Origin: an uncultured Chloroflexota bacterium
GTDB taxonomy: Bacteria > Chloroflexota > Anaerolineae > Aggregatilineales > Phototrophicaceae
Assembly (NCBI GenBank): GCA_937927665.1
Contig: CALBRY010000132.1
Span: 1 to 41,776, forward strand
Length of the DNA stretch: 41,776 bases
Reading direction: 5' to 3'
Shown: piece after piece, positions 7,411 through 16,085 of the stretch
Numbering within the stretch: position 1 is the stretch's first letter
Layout: each line of letters starts with the position of its first letter
Notes under the pieces: generated by a model
The model's database searches: none
Told to the model about the DNA's origin: nothing
What the model saw: the letters and a program-made list of their open reading frames with translations, nothing else
Made by a program: the position numbers and the translations under genes

Positions 7411-8178
7411 CTAACCAGTTGTTCGCGCTGAGAAATCGACCTCTAAACGCACCTCATCAGAGACCCCGACAACGCCTGACGCTTCGGGGATGCTCATGCC
7501 GAAATCACGATACAGGACGACGGTGCTGGCAGTTCCCTGCACTTCCGTCGCGCTGATCGGCGTGACGGTCGCATCGAACGTAATAACTTGGCTCACCCCA
7601 TGCAAGTTCAGGCTACCGACGATTTGGAAGCCGAACGGCACACCCATATTGACGCTTTCAGGTAAGCCCCGCAGTTCAGTCGGCGTGAACGTTGCGAACT
7701 CGTATTCGGGTCGATCCGCCTGTAAAATCTGCCCGCGCAGGGCGCGTGTGCGGAATTCGTTGTCCGTTTCCAGCGTCCGCACATTGATACGGATCACGCC
7801 CAGCACAGAATTCACCGGGTTGTCGAGGTCAATTAGCATCTCTCCGGCTACGTCATCCGTCGAGCCGACAACCGTCTTCGGCTCACCGAGCAGCATTTCG
7901 TCGATGATGAAACGCGCTTCGGAAGCAGTCTGTTCCAAGCTGAACAGGCTGCGCGTATCACCGGGCAGAAGTTCTAGCGACGGGGCAGTCACGGCGGCAC
8001 TTGCCTGTCCGTTACCCCCAGAGAACCAGATATACGCTGCGCCAGCGAGGGTCACCGCGAGAATCACTACGCCGATGATCGCCACGACTCGAAGCGCGCC
8101 TGACCGATTCACGTTCGTGCTATTGGCGGTGTTAATGGGTGCCGCCTTCCCTGATTCACGTCTTTCGATATGCTGCAT
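7411..8178 (-). CDS. YceI-family membrane-anchored lipid-binding-like protein
   Basis: A 255-residue protein with an N-terminal anchor (TM about residues 29-52) and an extracytoplasmic YceI-like beta-barrel from about residue 80. Family features visible are EARFIIDEML, the VLGVIRINVRTLETDNEFRTRALRG strand pair, YEFATFTPTEL and the closing VSDEVRLEVDFSA. YceI proteins bind polyisoprenoid lipids in a hydrophobic barrel, and they often sit near redox or stress genes. It begins 19 bp after the last stop of the broken ZIP transporter and probably was the last gene of the oxidase-transporter-YceI operon. It is the only intact member of that group. The ligand here is unknown. Confidence 0.8.
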   Translation of the reverse strand: MQHIERRESGKAAPINTANSTNVNRSGALRVVAIIGVVILAVTLAGAAYIWFSGGNGQASAAVTAPSLELLPGDTRSLFSLEQTASEARFIIDEMLLGEPKTVVGSTDDVAGEMLIDLDNPVNSVLGVIRINVRTLETDNEFRTRALRGQILQADRPEYEFATFTPTELRGLPESVNMGVPFGFQIVGSLNLHGVSQVITFDATVTPISATEVQGTASTVVLYRDFGMSIPEASGVVGVSDEVRLEVDFSARTTG

Positions 8179-8197
8179 GAGCTTGACCTTTATACCG

Positions 8198-8988
8198 TTA
8201 GAACTTCACGAAAAACGCGGTGAAGTACATCAGCGCGATGCCGACGACCACGCCGCCGAGATTGACCCAGTTGACGAACGGAAGCCCGACTTTAGCGCTG
8301 TCGCGCGCGACCAGCTTGCGACTTCCCAGACGACTTGCAGGATCGCTCCGACCCCGATGGCGAGGAAGATCGTCGCCAGCACCGGGTCGAAGGCGAAGCC
8401 GCCGATCTAGGTACCGAGGATGGCGGGCCCACCCGCGATCAGTGCCAGCAGCACGAAGTGACGCAGCCCCGGATTTTTCCGCACGACGGGCGCGACGATG
8501 CCCACGCCCTCAGTGATGTTGTGCAGGGTGAAACCAAGTATCAGGAACGTGCCGAGCGCCGCTTCACCGAGCGCGAATGCTGCACCGATTGCCAAGCCTT
8601 CACCGAGATTGTGCAGACCAATCCCCATCGCAATGCGGTAGGCAATGCCGAGGGGCGTGGTTTCCTGTCCTTTGCGGACGCTGCCAACAGCAAGCAGCAC
8701 ACCTAAGGTGAGCAGCGCACCTAAGGTGAGCAGCGCAATGAAGATGACCAGCGGCACGCCTTGCCAGAACGCGGGTAGTGTGAGTGCGAATTCGTTGGCA
8801 TCGAGCCATGTGCCAATCGCCAGATACACCAGCAGCCCGACGGTGAGCGCGAGGATGAAGATCGTCGCCCGTGCGCCGATGCGCCGCAGAAAGGGATACC
8901 ACAGCATCCCTAAACTGACGGGGACGACACCGACGTAGAGACCCACCAAACCGAATTGGGTGAACAGGTTAAACGAGGGCGCAGGAGT
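8198..8988 (-). pseudogene. ZIP-family metal transporter, broken by a nonsense codon and a frameshift
   Basis: This is the membrane part of a fused metal transporter. The frame runs from just after the TAA at 8989-8991 (TPAPSFNLFTQFGLVGLYVG...) through the two ZIP signatures GLHNLGEGLAIG and TLHNITEGVGI. A TAG at 8407-8409 interrupts AGGPAILGT-stop-IGGFAFDP; relatives have an aromatic residue there, so TGG to TAG is likely. The reading then continues to LQVVWE and must shift by one base near 8319-8321 to reach VARDSAKVGLPFVNWVNLGG and a TAA at 8198. The longest open piece is 8407-8949, 180 codons from a TTG. ZIP proteins import Zn, Fe or Mn. The lesions imply loss of function unless read through. 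Confidence 0.75.
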
Positions 8989-9414
8989 TTAGACCGCTAC
9001 CGCAACTTCGCCACCAAATGTCGCGCCGAGCGAGGTGATCAGCACCACGGCGTGCATTTCTTCTTCCACCCAGGGATACGGAATGGTGAATGTCGCTCGC
9101 CCCCGTCGCGGGATCGTCGTCGAAAGTTCGGCGGTGAAGTAGTAGTAGGCATCATCAATCAAGACCTGTGGAATGGTCACTTCCTGCGGTCCGTCATTGA
9201 TGACCTCGACCTGAATCAGTCCCGGCTGTGGCAGCGTGATCCGCGTGATGCTCATCTGCTCGATGGGCGGACCCGCCAGTTCGGTCAAGCCGCCTCCCGT
9301 CGCCACAATGTATGCCAGCACCACGCCGAGCAAGATGAAGGGGATGAGTGCCAGCAACCAGATCGTCCCAGAGAGTCGCCCCGTGTTCTGCGCGGGTGTT
9401 GTTTGCGGGATCAT
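8989..9414 (-). pseudogene. N-terminal domain of the broken ZIP fusion protein (single TM plus beta domain)
   Basis: A 141-codon open frame with one TM (about residues 18-40) and an Ig/cupredoxin-like beta domain (SITRITLPQPGLIQVEVINDGPQEVTIPQVLIDD, then PYPWVEEEMHAVVLITSLG). It starts one base after the stop of the multicopper oxidase. The frame continues beyond its TAA into the ZIP part without a shift. I recall this layout as one protein in Chloroflexota/Thermomicrobia metal transporters, so the TAA at 8989-8991 is best read as a nonsense mutation of a sense codon such as GAA or CAA. If translated alone it would be a membrane-anchored external domain of unknown function. Confidence 0.65.
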
Positions 9415-9415
9415 G

Positions 9416-10047
9416 TTAGTTCCCCTCCGTTTGACTCGAGGTCGGACCGTTCAGCGATTTGAAGTCCCATTCTTCATCCAAGCCGACTTCCTCCAGCGCC
9501 GCCGGGTAATCTGCCTCATTGACGGCGTTGAAAAATCCCATCCAACCGAGTTCGGCAAACTCGCTCACATGGGCATGGAACATATAGCGTCCCAGATAGC
9601 GCGGACGAAATTCGAGAATGCCGCGCTGAACCCTGTGCCTGTATGATGGTATCGAGTATCCGACCTGTAGGCTCAAGCGTCGTGCCGTGATCGTAGTAAT
9701 TGAAAAAGTGCGTGTGCAGGTGAAACGAGTTGATCAGGTCGAACTCGACGATGTTGATCAGGTAGATTCGCACCAGTTCCCCGCCCTTGATCGGGATGGG
9801 GCGGCGCATGAACTCGTGACCGACCGTGTTCACCGCATACACCTCGTTAGCGCCGTCGAAATTGGTATCGAAGACATTCATCATCATCATGAATTCGCGC
9901 GCAGGCGGACGACCCGCCAGTGGGTCAATCACGAATGCGCCGTACATGCCTTTGTGGATGTGTCGCTTCAGCGGCGCAGCGTGGCAGTGATACAGGTGAC
10001 AGCCGAACGGGTCGGCATCAAATTCGTAGGTGAACTGCTCACCCGGA
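9416..10047 (-). pseudogene. Multicopper oxidase, 5'-truncated and frameshifted
   Basis: Two frames together encode the C-terminal two thirds of a two-domain multicopper oxidase. Upstream piece: PGEQFTYEFDADPFGCHLYHCHAAPLKRHIHKGMYG supplies the HCH...H...M type-1/type-3 copper set, then NSFHLHTHFF. Downstream piece: QRGILEFRPRYLGRYMFHAHVSEFAELGWMGFF. They join at 9629-9630, where one extra base changes IIQAQGQRGILEF into a shifted frame. The last motif has HAH without Cys, so the type-1 copper lies in the first domain. The 5' end is replaced at about 10047 by a transposase fragment. Such oxidases detoxify Cu(I) or oxidise metals and phenols. This copy should be inactive. Confidence 0.8.
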
Positions 10048-10214
10048 TGATGAAAGCTTATATTGAGTACTACAATCAGTATCGACCGCATCAGGGTTTA
10101 GACCAACGTATCCCTGTCCCCGTGGAGACCATCCGACCGTCGACAAAACCGGGAACCATCACGGCACAACCCATTCTTGGAGGTCTGCATCACCATTATT
10201 CGCGGGCGGCGTAG
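10048..10214 (+). pseudogene. Integrase-core transposase C-terminal stub
   Basis: About 55 codons read MKAYIEYYNQYRPHQGLDQRIPVP and end in GGLHHHYSRAA-stop. The YYNxxRPHQGL motif is the C-terminal signature of rve/DDE integrase-type transposases (IS3/IS481-like). No N-terminal part or terminal repeats are visible; the stub abuts the truncated oxidase on the left. It marks an old insertion or deletion endpoint. Confidence 0.7.
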
Positions 10215-10268
10215 TCGGACTGCTTCAACCCCAAATCCTCGAACGGATGTGCAAACAGTCCAACACAC

Positions 10269-10715
10269 CTGGTTGACACCAACGGGTTGCTGCTCAAGGC
10301 AGAAGTCCATGCTGCCAATGTGACCGAGAGTGAGGGTGGAAAACTCCTGCTGGAAGGGTTAAAAACGGTCTTTCCCCGTTTGGAACTGATCTGGGCAGAC
10401 GGCGGTTACAAACAGTTGTTTGTCGACTGGGTGCAGGAGCAACCGGGTCGGCGCGTCGAAGTTGTCAAGCCACGGCATCCGCGCGGCTTCACCGCCCAAG
10501 CCATGCGTGACCTATTGGGAAATGAGGAATTTGAGCGTCGCTTTCCGAAGGGATTCCAGTTGCTTCCGCGTCGTTGGGTAGTGGAGCGCACGTTTTCGTG
10601 GTTTGGCAAGCAGCGACGCTTGAGTAAGGATTACGAATTCTTGCCCGAAACCGAGGAAAGCTGGCTGTATCTGACGATGACACGCCTGATGGTTCGGCGC
10701 TTAGCGCATACCTAA
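10269..10715 (+). pseudogene. IS5-family transposase C-terminal fragment
   Basis: The frame begins with HLVDTNGLLLKAEVHAANVTESEGGKLLL, which in intact IS5/IS427-type transposases lies mid-protein. It continues through the DDE region LELIWADGGYKQLF and WVVERTFSWFGKQRRLSKDYE to a normal C-terminus. Two of the three catalytic acids are visible: Asp in ADGGY and Glu in VERTF. The N-terminal half, with the first catalytic Asp, is missing, so it is a dead fragment. An in-frame ATG/TTG near 10287 is not a true start. With the adjacent integrase stub it shows repeated insertion in this spot. Confidence 0.8.
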
Positions 10716-10837
10716 TCTTACGAGCCAGCTTTCCGTACACTCTTTAGCTGGTGCCATTGCTTGGCTTCGCTGAAAATGGGTTCAATATAACGCAGTGACG
10801 CTTGTGGAGGAGCTTTTAACAAAAAGGGATTGCTATC

Positions 10838-11515
10838 CTATCCCGCGCTTTGCATTAAGCCCTTAATACCAGCAGCAATCGTCTCTGCGTCTGTGCCGTA
10901 CGAGAATGACATTCGCAGTTGACCGTTTGGGTCGATCACGTACGACCGTCCCGTGTGCGTCACCTCGTAATTAGCCTCTACATCCGGGTCTGATGGGAGT
11001 TCAAAAAAGAGGTCGTACTGCGGACCAATCTGCTGCAAAGTCTGATGATCACCTGTTACACCGACGAAGTCCTCATCGAAGCGTGCGAGATACTCGGCAA
11101 CCACTTCCGGTGTATCCCGTGGACTATCGACACTGACGAACAAGAAGGTCACATCCCCTGCGGCGTCTCCCAAAATGGCTTTCACACGTCTAAATTCTGC
11201 TAAGGTAAGGGGACAAACATCGGGGCAGTGCGTGAAGCCGAAAAATAACAGTACATAGCGTCCACGCAGGTCAACGAGACTCAGTGGTTCCCCGGTGCTG
11301 GCAGGTAAAGTCCAGTTTTCTAATTCGACAGGCGGTTCATAGACTGTACCCGTGTAAACAGTCGCATCTTCTCCATCCGAATTGTTGCTGCCTGAGAGCA
11401 ATGGCGGCAGTACTGTAAACGCACCGTAAAGTGCTACGACCAGTACTATGAACATCGCGCCAAGTAGTACAACGAGGGAACGGTTATTTGGTGATTTTGG
11501 AGAGATCTCTGTCAT
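10838..11515 (-). CDS. SCO1/SenC-family copper chaperone
   Basis: A 225-residue membrane-anchored thioredoxin-fold protein. The TM anchor is about residues 14-36. The copper site is complete: Cys97 and Cys101 in THCPDVCP, and His187 in YEVTHTGRSYVIDP. SCO proteins deliver copper to the CuA centre of cytochrome oxidase or act as thiol reductants for it, outside the cytoplasmic membrane. The gene starts 12 bp after the end of the CopC-CopD-PCuAC gene, the usual partner set for oxidase copper loading. No oxidase subunits are in the window, so the client may be encoded elsewhere. Identification is firm. Confidence 0.93.
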   Translation of the reverse strand: MTEISPKSPNNRSLVVLLGAMFIVLVVALYGAFTVLPPLLSGSNNSDGEDATVYTGTVYEPPVELENWTLPASTGEPLSLVDLRGRYVLLFFGFTHCPDVCPLTLAEFRRVKAILGDAAGDVTFLFVSVDSPRDTPEVVAEYLARFDEDFVGVTGDHQTLQQIGPQYDLFFELPSDPDVEANYEVTHTGRSYVIDPNGQLRMSFSYGTDAETIAAGIKGLMQSAG

Positions 11516-11527
11516 CGTGTCCTACGG

Positions 11528-13807
11528 TTAGGATTCAGCTTCAAATTGCACAGGAACTTCAACTGTTAGTTCGGTACCGCTTCGAAAATGTAGACGAACA
11601 ACGATGCTTTCACCCACGGATAAATCTCGCTGCAGATTGACCAGCATCAGATGATAACGACCGGGTTCAATTAGTAAACTTTCTCCCGCTGGAATATCAA
11701 ACCCTGCAGCCGGCTCCATCCGAACTATGTCGTTTTCGACAAAGGTCTGATGAAATTCGACAGCGTCTGCCACGTCGGTGAATGCACTGATGAGTCTATC
11801 ACCGTCGTCTGTATTGTTGTCAATCGTTAGATAAACACCACTCGTCATGCCTTGCCCCAATGGCAGCGTCCATGCGTTACGGACGGACAGTTCTCGAGGT
11901 GCGCTGGCGGTAATACCAACAATGCCACTAGCAGAGCCTAAAAATATAACGCCGACAGACAACATGACCACCGACATTACTGTAGGGCCTGGCGCGGACC
12001 GCAGCCGATACTGGGCGAGGGTGAAACCGCCAATGACCAATAATACGAAACCAACAAGCGCCCCTGCTATCCATTGACCACTCATCGGCACCCTGTTGCT
12101 GGACATCCGGGCTGAAGGGGATGGTGCGGGGAGAATATCCGGCTCGAAATCGATGACTGTATCAAATTCTCCCGTCCGTTGCACAGTCATGCGAATACGC
12201 CACGAGCCCGGAACACTGAGATTTGCGCCAATAACGACATACGTGCCATCTGATTGTCGTTCAGGGCGCAGTTCACTTTGTCCGAGGTTCTGATCTGCAT
12301 GATCGAAGCGTAATCGAATCCGTGCTGGGTCAGTTATAGGGTTCCCTTGCGCATCGAAAAGCATGACGGTAAATGTATTCTCGCCAACATTACCAGGTGT
12401 GACTTCGAGATGTACCATCAATGCTTCGGTCGTTTGCATTTCAGAGATTAGCTGAGGAATTCGTTCAACATGTTCAGGGGCTTGTGCCGACAGGACATTG
12501 CGGGCGGGAGCGATAGCCGTCATGATCCCAACGGCTGCGAGGATACCGATAGTGAAGGCGATTTCTGCGCCAATGAGCCCTCGTAGGTGTCCTCCCCAAA
12601 TTGAAATCCCCTGACTTAATCGACGTCGAGTGATGAGCAGGTTGATCCCCGATACGGCTAACAGGGGCATCACCAATAGTAATTTTGCAAGCAGTACCCG
12701 TCCATAGACCGTTGTGAGCAGCGCCTCTGCTGACCCTACCTGTAACCAGGCGGCATAAAAACCACTGATCAGTAATGCTGCGACGGTGACCCGTGCGTAA
12801 TTCGAAAAATGCCCGATGAGATCACTCAAGGTTATTGTTGCATTGGTGAAGGAACGTCGCACAAGACCAATTACTAGGAAGAATTGAACCAAGCCACCGA
12901 TCCACAACGCTGTAGCAGTGAGATGCAGCCAGGCATTGGCAACCGCTGCCACCGTCTCTTGTTGGATTGCACTCGCGTGGCTGTAGAGACTCGTGGTTAG
13001 CAAAATCTGCCCGCCGAGAATCAACGCCATCCAGAACAACCATCGTTCGCTGCGAGCAAGCCACAAGACTCCGCCGAGTCCCAACCAGAGAACCATTCTC
13101 GCCAACCACAACTGGCCATAACGTGAATTCATTAAGACGGCACTCAAAGCGGGATGTGTTAATGCGTCGAATACCGGTACGCCTGCTGCAATGGAAACTT
13201 GCAGCAGTAACATCAATACACTGGTCAATCCGACAAATGCCCAGCCAAGCCACGTAACGAGCAGCATCCCTTTTTCGACCGTTAATTGTCCGTCTGGAAC
13301 AGCAGGGTTCCAAACAAAGAGCCAGAATGCCACACTCCCGACAGCGAACGACAAGCTCAACAGATTCAGCCATCGGATGAGCGCACTATCAACGGGAATA
13401 ACCTCTTCTATGTTTTCGAGCGCTGTTGATGATGCGACTTCCACTCGAACTCCAAAGGAGAAGCTACCTGCCGTGGAATGTCCATCCGTCGATAGGACTC
13501 GCCACGAGACTGTGTAAAGACCATTCGCTAACGCTCCCGGTTCCATCACCAATTCAGTGTGAGTCACATCGACCTGACTGGATGGAGTATCAACAAGATT
13601 TCCGTTGCTATCACGCACTGTAAACCGGCTAAACTCCGGTTCGAGTGGTTCCGTAAACCAGAGCTGAATCCTGGATGGCGGTATGTTTAGGGAAGCGTTG
13701 GCAGGCGGATCGGAGCGTAATAAACTCGCATGTGCGCGAACAGGTTCAACGCCAAACATCAGCAGCACGGCAATGATACTAACGGTAAGTCTTGCCCAGT
13801 ATCCCAT
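11528..13807 (-). CDS. CopC-CopD-PCuAC fusion copper-handling protein
   Basis: A 759-residue protein with four modules. A signal peptide ends at Ala25, placing His26 (HASLLRSDPP) at the mature N-terminus, the Cu(II) ligand of CopC; STDGHSTAGSFSF supplies the other His. Residues about 140-420 are the multi-TM CopD copper-transfer domain. Next comes a beta domain like FixH/YtkA (about 440-560), one TM, and a PCuAC domain (about 635-755) with HQTF...RMEP...YHLML, the His-Met-His-Met Cu(I) site. Joining both copper chaperone types to the membrane carrier suggests direct hand-over, perhaps to SCO1 encoded 12 bp downstream. ATG at 13807 is used; a TTG one codon earlier is possible. Domains are clear; the transfer direction is inferred. 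Confidence 0.9.
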   Translation of the reverse strand: MGYWARLTVSIIAVLLMFGVEPVRAHASLLRSDPPANASLNIPPSRIQLWFTEPLEPEFSRFTVRDSNGNLVDTPSSQVDVTHTELVMEPGALANGLYTVSWRVLSTDGHSTAGSFSFGVRVEVASSTALENIEEVIPVDSALIRWLNLLSLSFAVGSVAFWLFVWNPAVPDGQLTVEKGMLLVTWLGWAFVGLTSVLMLLLQVSIAAGVPVFDALTHPALSAVLMNSRYGQLWLARMVLWLGLGGVLWLARSERWLFWMALILGGQILLTTSLYSHASAIQQETVAAVANAWLHLTATALWIGGLVQFFLVIGLVRRSFTNATITLSDLIGHFSNYARVTVAALLISGFYAAWLQVGSAEALLTTVYGRVLLAKLLLVMPLLAVSGINLLITRRRLSQGISIWGGHLRGLIGAEIAFTIGILAAVGIMTAIAPARNVLSAQAPEHVERIPQLISEMQTTEALMVHLEVTPGNVGENTFTVMLFDAQGNPITDPARIRLRFDHADQNLGQSELRPERQSDGTYVVIGANLSVPGSWRIRMTVQRTGEFDTVIDFEPDILPAPSPSARMSSNRVPMSGQWIAGALVGFVLLVIGGFTLAQYRLRSAPGPTVMSVVMLSVGVIFLGSASGIVGITASAPRELSVRNAWTLPLGQGMTSGVYLTIDNNTDDGDRLISAFTDVADAVEFHQTFVENDIVRMEPAAGFDIPAGESLLIEPGRYHLMLVNLQRDLSVGESIVVRLHFRSGTELTVEVPVQFEAES

Positions 13808-13843
13808 CAAAGACTGTACTTTCTTACTGTAACTTCATGCGTG

Positions 13844-13871
13844 GTAGGGCTGAGTGTATCTCAGCCCCTAC
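13844..13871. other. Hairpin between exported protein gene and copC-copD fusion
   Basis: GTAGGGCTGAG (13844-13854) pairs with CTCAGCCCCTAC (13860-13871), an 11-bp stem with one bulged C and a 5-base loop. It lies in the 95-bp gap between two minus-strand genes. No U-tract follows on the minus strand, so it may be an mRNA processing or stabilising element rather than a terminator. Confidence 0.4.
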
Positions 13872-13902
13872 GTCAGATGGTTAGCGGGAATTTAGGATTG
13901 TC

Positions 13903-14427
13903 TTAGGGGAATTGAATGTCCTCGATGGGTTCAACTGAGCTGAACTGCCCATCGGCAGCGGAGAACGTCTCATCCACTTCTGTGCCCTCAATGGTGCCGA
14001 ATACGCGGAACGTGTAATCCCCGGGACGCATCGGGATCAAGTCCGCTGTGTAATGACCGGGTTCATTTCGCACTGGGCGCAGAAATAGCACACGGTTCGC
14101 GGGACCAAAGATGACTTCGATTTGAAGCGTTTCTTCTAGCCCAATCACGCCAGCACTCTCAGCTTCAGTATGATCAGCACCTTCTTCAGCGTGTTCCGCG
14201 CCTACGTCCGGTGTTGCCTCTGCCTCCTCATGTTCAGCCTCATCTTCATGACGGGTGACCGTGATTTCAGGTCCATTCATAAGACTGACGTATGCCGGTT
14301 CTTCGCGCCAACCAATTTCGATAGTATAGTCACCGACTTCTCGCCCCTCATGCGCGGTTGCCATACTGACCATAAGGAACCCAATGACGAGGACGAACAA
14401 TACATTACGCGCAAACTTCATCTTCAC
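13903..14427 (-). CDS. Exported His/Glu-rich protein of unknown function
   Basis: A 174-residue exported protein. The signal peptide (residues 1-25, ending ATA) leaves His26 as mature N-terminus in HEGREVGDY. Residues about 59-93 are an acidic, His-containing stretch (HEDEAEHEEAE, EHAEEGADH) that could bind divalent metals. The rest is a beta sandwich-like region with GPANRVLFLRPVRNEPGHYTADLIPMRPGDYTFRVFG, reminiscent of YtkA/CopC-like domains. It is upstream of the CopC-CopD-PCuAC gene on the same strand and likely shares its copper-handling context. I do not recognise a named family. A metal-buffering role is an inference from composition and neighbours. Confidence 0.7.
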   Translation of the reverse strand: MKMKFARNVLFVLVIGFLMVSMATAHEGREVGDYTIEIGWREEPAYVSLMNGPEITVTRHEDEAEHEEAEATPDVGAEHAEEGADHTEAESAGVIGLEETLQIEVIFGPANRVLFLRPVRNEPGHYTADLIPMRPGDYTFRVFGTIEGTEVDETFSAADGQFSSVEPIEDIQFP

Positions 14428-14737
14428 CTCATACTCCTTCTATTCCTTCTAGGACTAATTATTTTCGGCAGTGCTTCTCAGGCTGAACTTAACCCGATTC
14501 AGTGGAAAGAAAGAAGTGAGACAGGTTAAACTGAATCGGGGAGAAGGGTGGAAATACGGGTTTTCTTTCGCTAGTAGGCTTGGTGGGAGATAGCGTGCAG
14601 CTACAGTATATTGCACACGCTAACTCCCCTACAAAGTCATACAGCCTAATTACACTCTTTTTTAGGCAGGGAAGCAAATAAGACAATACCTGCTTCTTGC
14701 CTCCTAACCGAGCGCGTTGATGTAACCATTTTTGTTT
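14428..14737. other. Intergenic stretch with two inverted repeats
   Basis: No gene is supported here. Arms 14493-14503 and 14530-14540 form a perfect 11-bp inverted repeat (CCCGATTCAGT) with a 26-base loop. Arms 14585-14597 and 14616-14628 form a 13-bp repeat (GGGAGATAGCGTG) with one mismatch and an 18-base loop. A short GCCTAA/TTAGGC hairpin lies near 14645-14670 with a T-run in its loop. They may serve transcription ends or operators for the flanking minus-strand genes. Confidence 0.4.
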
Positions 14738-15784
14738 TTACGCTTGAACGCGCACATGCGTGCCAATGTCCACAAAATTGTAGAACCATTCCGCTTCTGA
14801 CGTAGGTAGGTTGACACAACCGTGACTCATCGGCTGACCAAAATTGTTGTGCCAGTATGTGCCGTGCAGGGCATAGCCTGCATAGAAGTACGCAACGTAT
14901 GGCACATCGGGTAGATAGTAGCCAGGTCCAGTCATCGTTTGTGCCGAGTATTTACGTTGCACCGTGAAGTCCCCCTGAACGGTAGGAGTTGCAGGAAGCC
15001 CGGTCGAAACGACGACATTTCTCACAAGTAAACCGTTTTCATAAGCGTACGTTCGCTGCTCACTTAGATCGACAATAACTTCTCGTTCGTCACCATGAAC
15101 CGGAGCAGGAGCAGCAGGGACACTGTCAATACCGGTGGTGCCTGCTAATACATTGGGAATAATAAGTTCTTGCCCTGCGACAATTGTGTTGCCATCAAAA
15201 ATGTTGTTTGCCTGTGCTATTGCCAACCAACTCACCTGGTAGCGTTGACCAATTCCTGCTAGGTTTTCACCCGGTTCTACGGTATGCAGGATGCTGTTGG
15301 GGTTAAACAACAGAGACTCTTGTGCCTCTTGTTCCACTGTCTCTTCTGCCGAAGGTGTGCCTGATATCAGCAGGCGTTGTCCGACATAGATAAGGTCTGG
15401 ATTGCTTATGTTGTTCAGACGGGCAAGTCCTTCTGCATCAACGCCATATTCCCGAGCGATTGAGGCTAAATGTTGTCCCGCACGCACCGTATGGTATACG
15501 GCGTTATCTTCCACTGTAAGCGTTTCAGGCGGTGGGGCATCAACCAAAGGGGATTGGGCATCTCCGCTAGGAATGACTAACTGTTGACCCGCATAAATTT
15601 GCCACGTATTGACGATCCCGTTGACTTGGGCGAGTGCAGCCACATCGACATCGTATTCGAGCGCGATACGGAACAGATTTTCTCCAGCTTGGACAATATG
15701 GATATCCTCCTGGGCGAATAAAGGAGCAGTTGTGGACAGCAAAATGAGAAGAGTAACCAGTAGAAAGTACAAGCAACGGGGCAT
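14738..15784 (-). CDS. LysM-containing L,D-transpeptidase (YkuD family)
   Basis: A 348-residue exported cell-wall enzyme. A signal peptide (about 1-24) is followed by three LysM repeats (IHIVQAGENLFRIALEYDV, YHTVRAGQHLASIAREYGV, LHTVEPGENLAGIGQRYQV) that bind peptidoglycan. A YkuD catalytic domain follows, with HGTYWHNNFG and the active-site SHGCVNLP (Cys323 by count). It would make 3-3 crosslinks or attach proteins to the wall. The ATG at 15784 is chosen because AAGGAGC lies 7-8 bases upstream; an in-frame start at 15808 lacks one. It sits alone between copper genes and a methyltransferase, so the tie to metal stress is only contextual. Confidence 0.92.
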   Translation of the reverse strand: MPRCLYFLLVTLLILLSTTAPLFAQEDIHIVQAGENLFRIALEYDVDVAALAQVNGIVNTWQIYAGQQLVIPSGDAQSPLVDAPPPETLTVEDNAVYHTVRAGQHLASIAREYGVDAEGLARLNNISNPDLIYVGQRLLISGTPSAEETVEQEAQESLLFNPNSILHTVEPGENLAGIGQRYQVSWLAIAQANNIFDGNTIVAGQELIIPNVLAGTTGIDSVPAAPAPVHGDEREVIVDLSEQRTYAYENGLLVRNVVVSTGLPATPTVQGDFTVQRKYSAQTMTGPGYYLPDVPYVAYFYAGYALHGTYWHNNFGQPMSHGCVNLPTSEAEWFYNFVDIGTHVRVQA

Positions 15785-16085
15785 TTGGGTGCTCCTTCGT
15801 TCAACCAAGGCGGATTACCTGTTCGCTAGGAGAGAATTCTGACTTGTATTGTAGCATAATCTACCTGTTCTCCACTTCGTCGTAGCGATATGATGGCGCA
15901 TGTCAGTGTTCACCGGGTTGATGGTTGAAATCTTTTTAATTAACCTTCATGTACACAGCGCAAACGAATCCATGCCGCTGTCTGCTGTCGCATCACATCG
16001 AATTAGCATTGTTGTCAATTTGCTTTTGCATAGCAATCTACCGCTGTTCCTTCAAAATCCCGGCTACGCAATGGGAAAGAATACA
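15785..16085 (-). promoter_or_regulatory. Gap with promoter for the L,D-transpeptidase gene
   Basis: No gene is supported. On the minus strand an extended -10, TGC-TACAAT, occupies 15848-15856, and the transpeptidase start lies about 60 bp downstream. No clear -35 was found. The rest is AT-rich with nothing recognised. Confidence 0.4.

Noticed and set aside
9687..10046. Left part of a 175-codon plus-strand frame ending in the integrase stub
   Set aside because: It is antisense to the oxidase; only the last about 55 codons resemble a transposase.
10098..10310. 70-codon minus-strand frame over the transposase stubs
   Set aside because: It is antisense to both transposase fragments and has no recognisable features.
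13844..13871. Hairpin considered as a rho-independent terminator
   Set aside because: No T-tract follows on either strand, so it is listed only as a hairpin.
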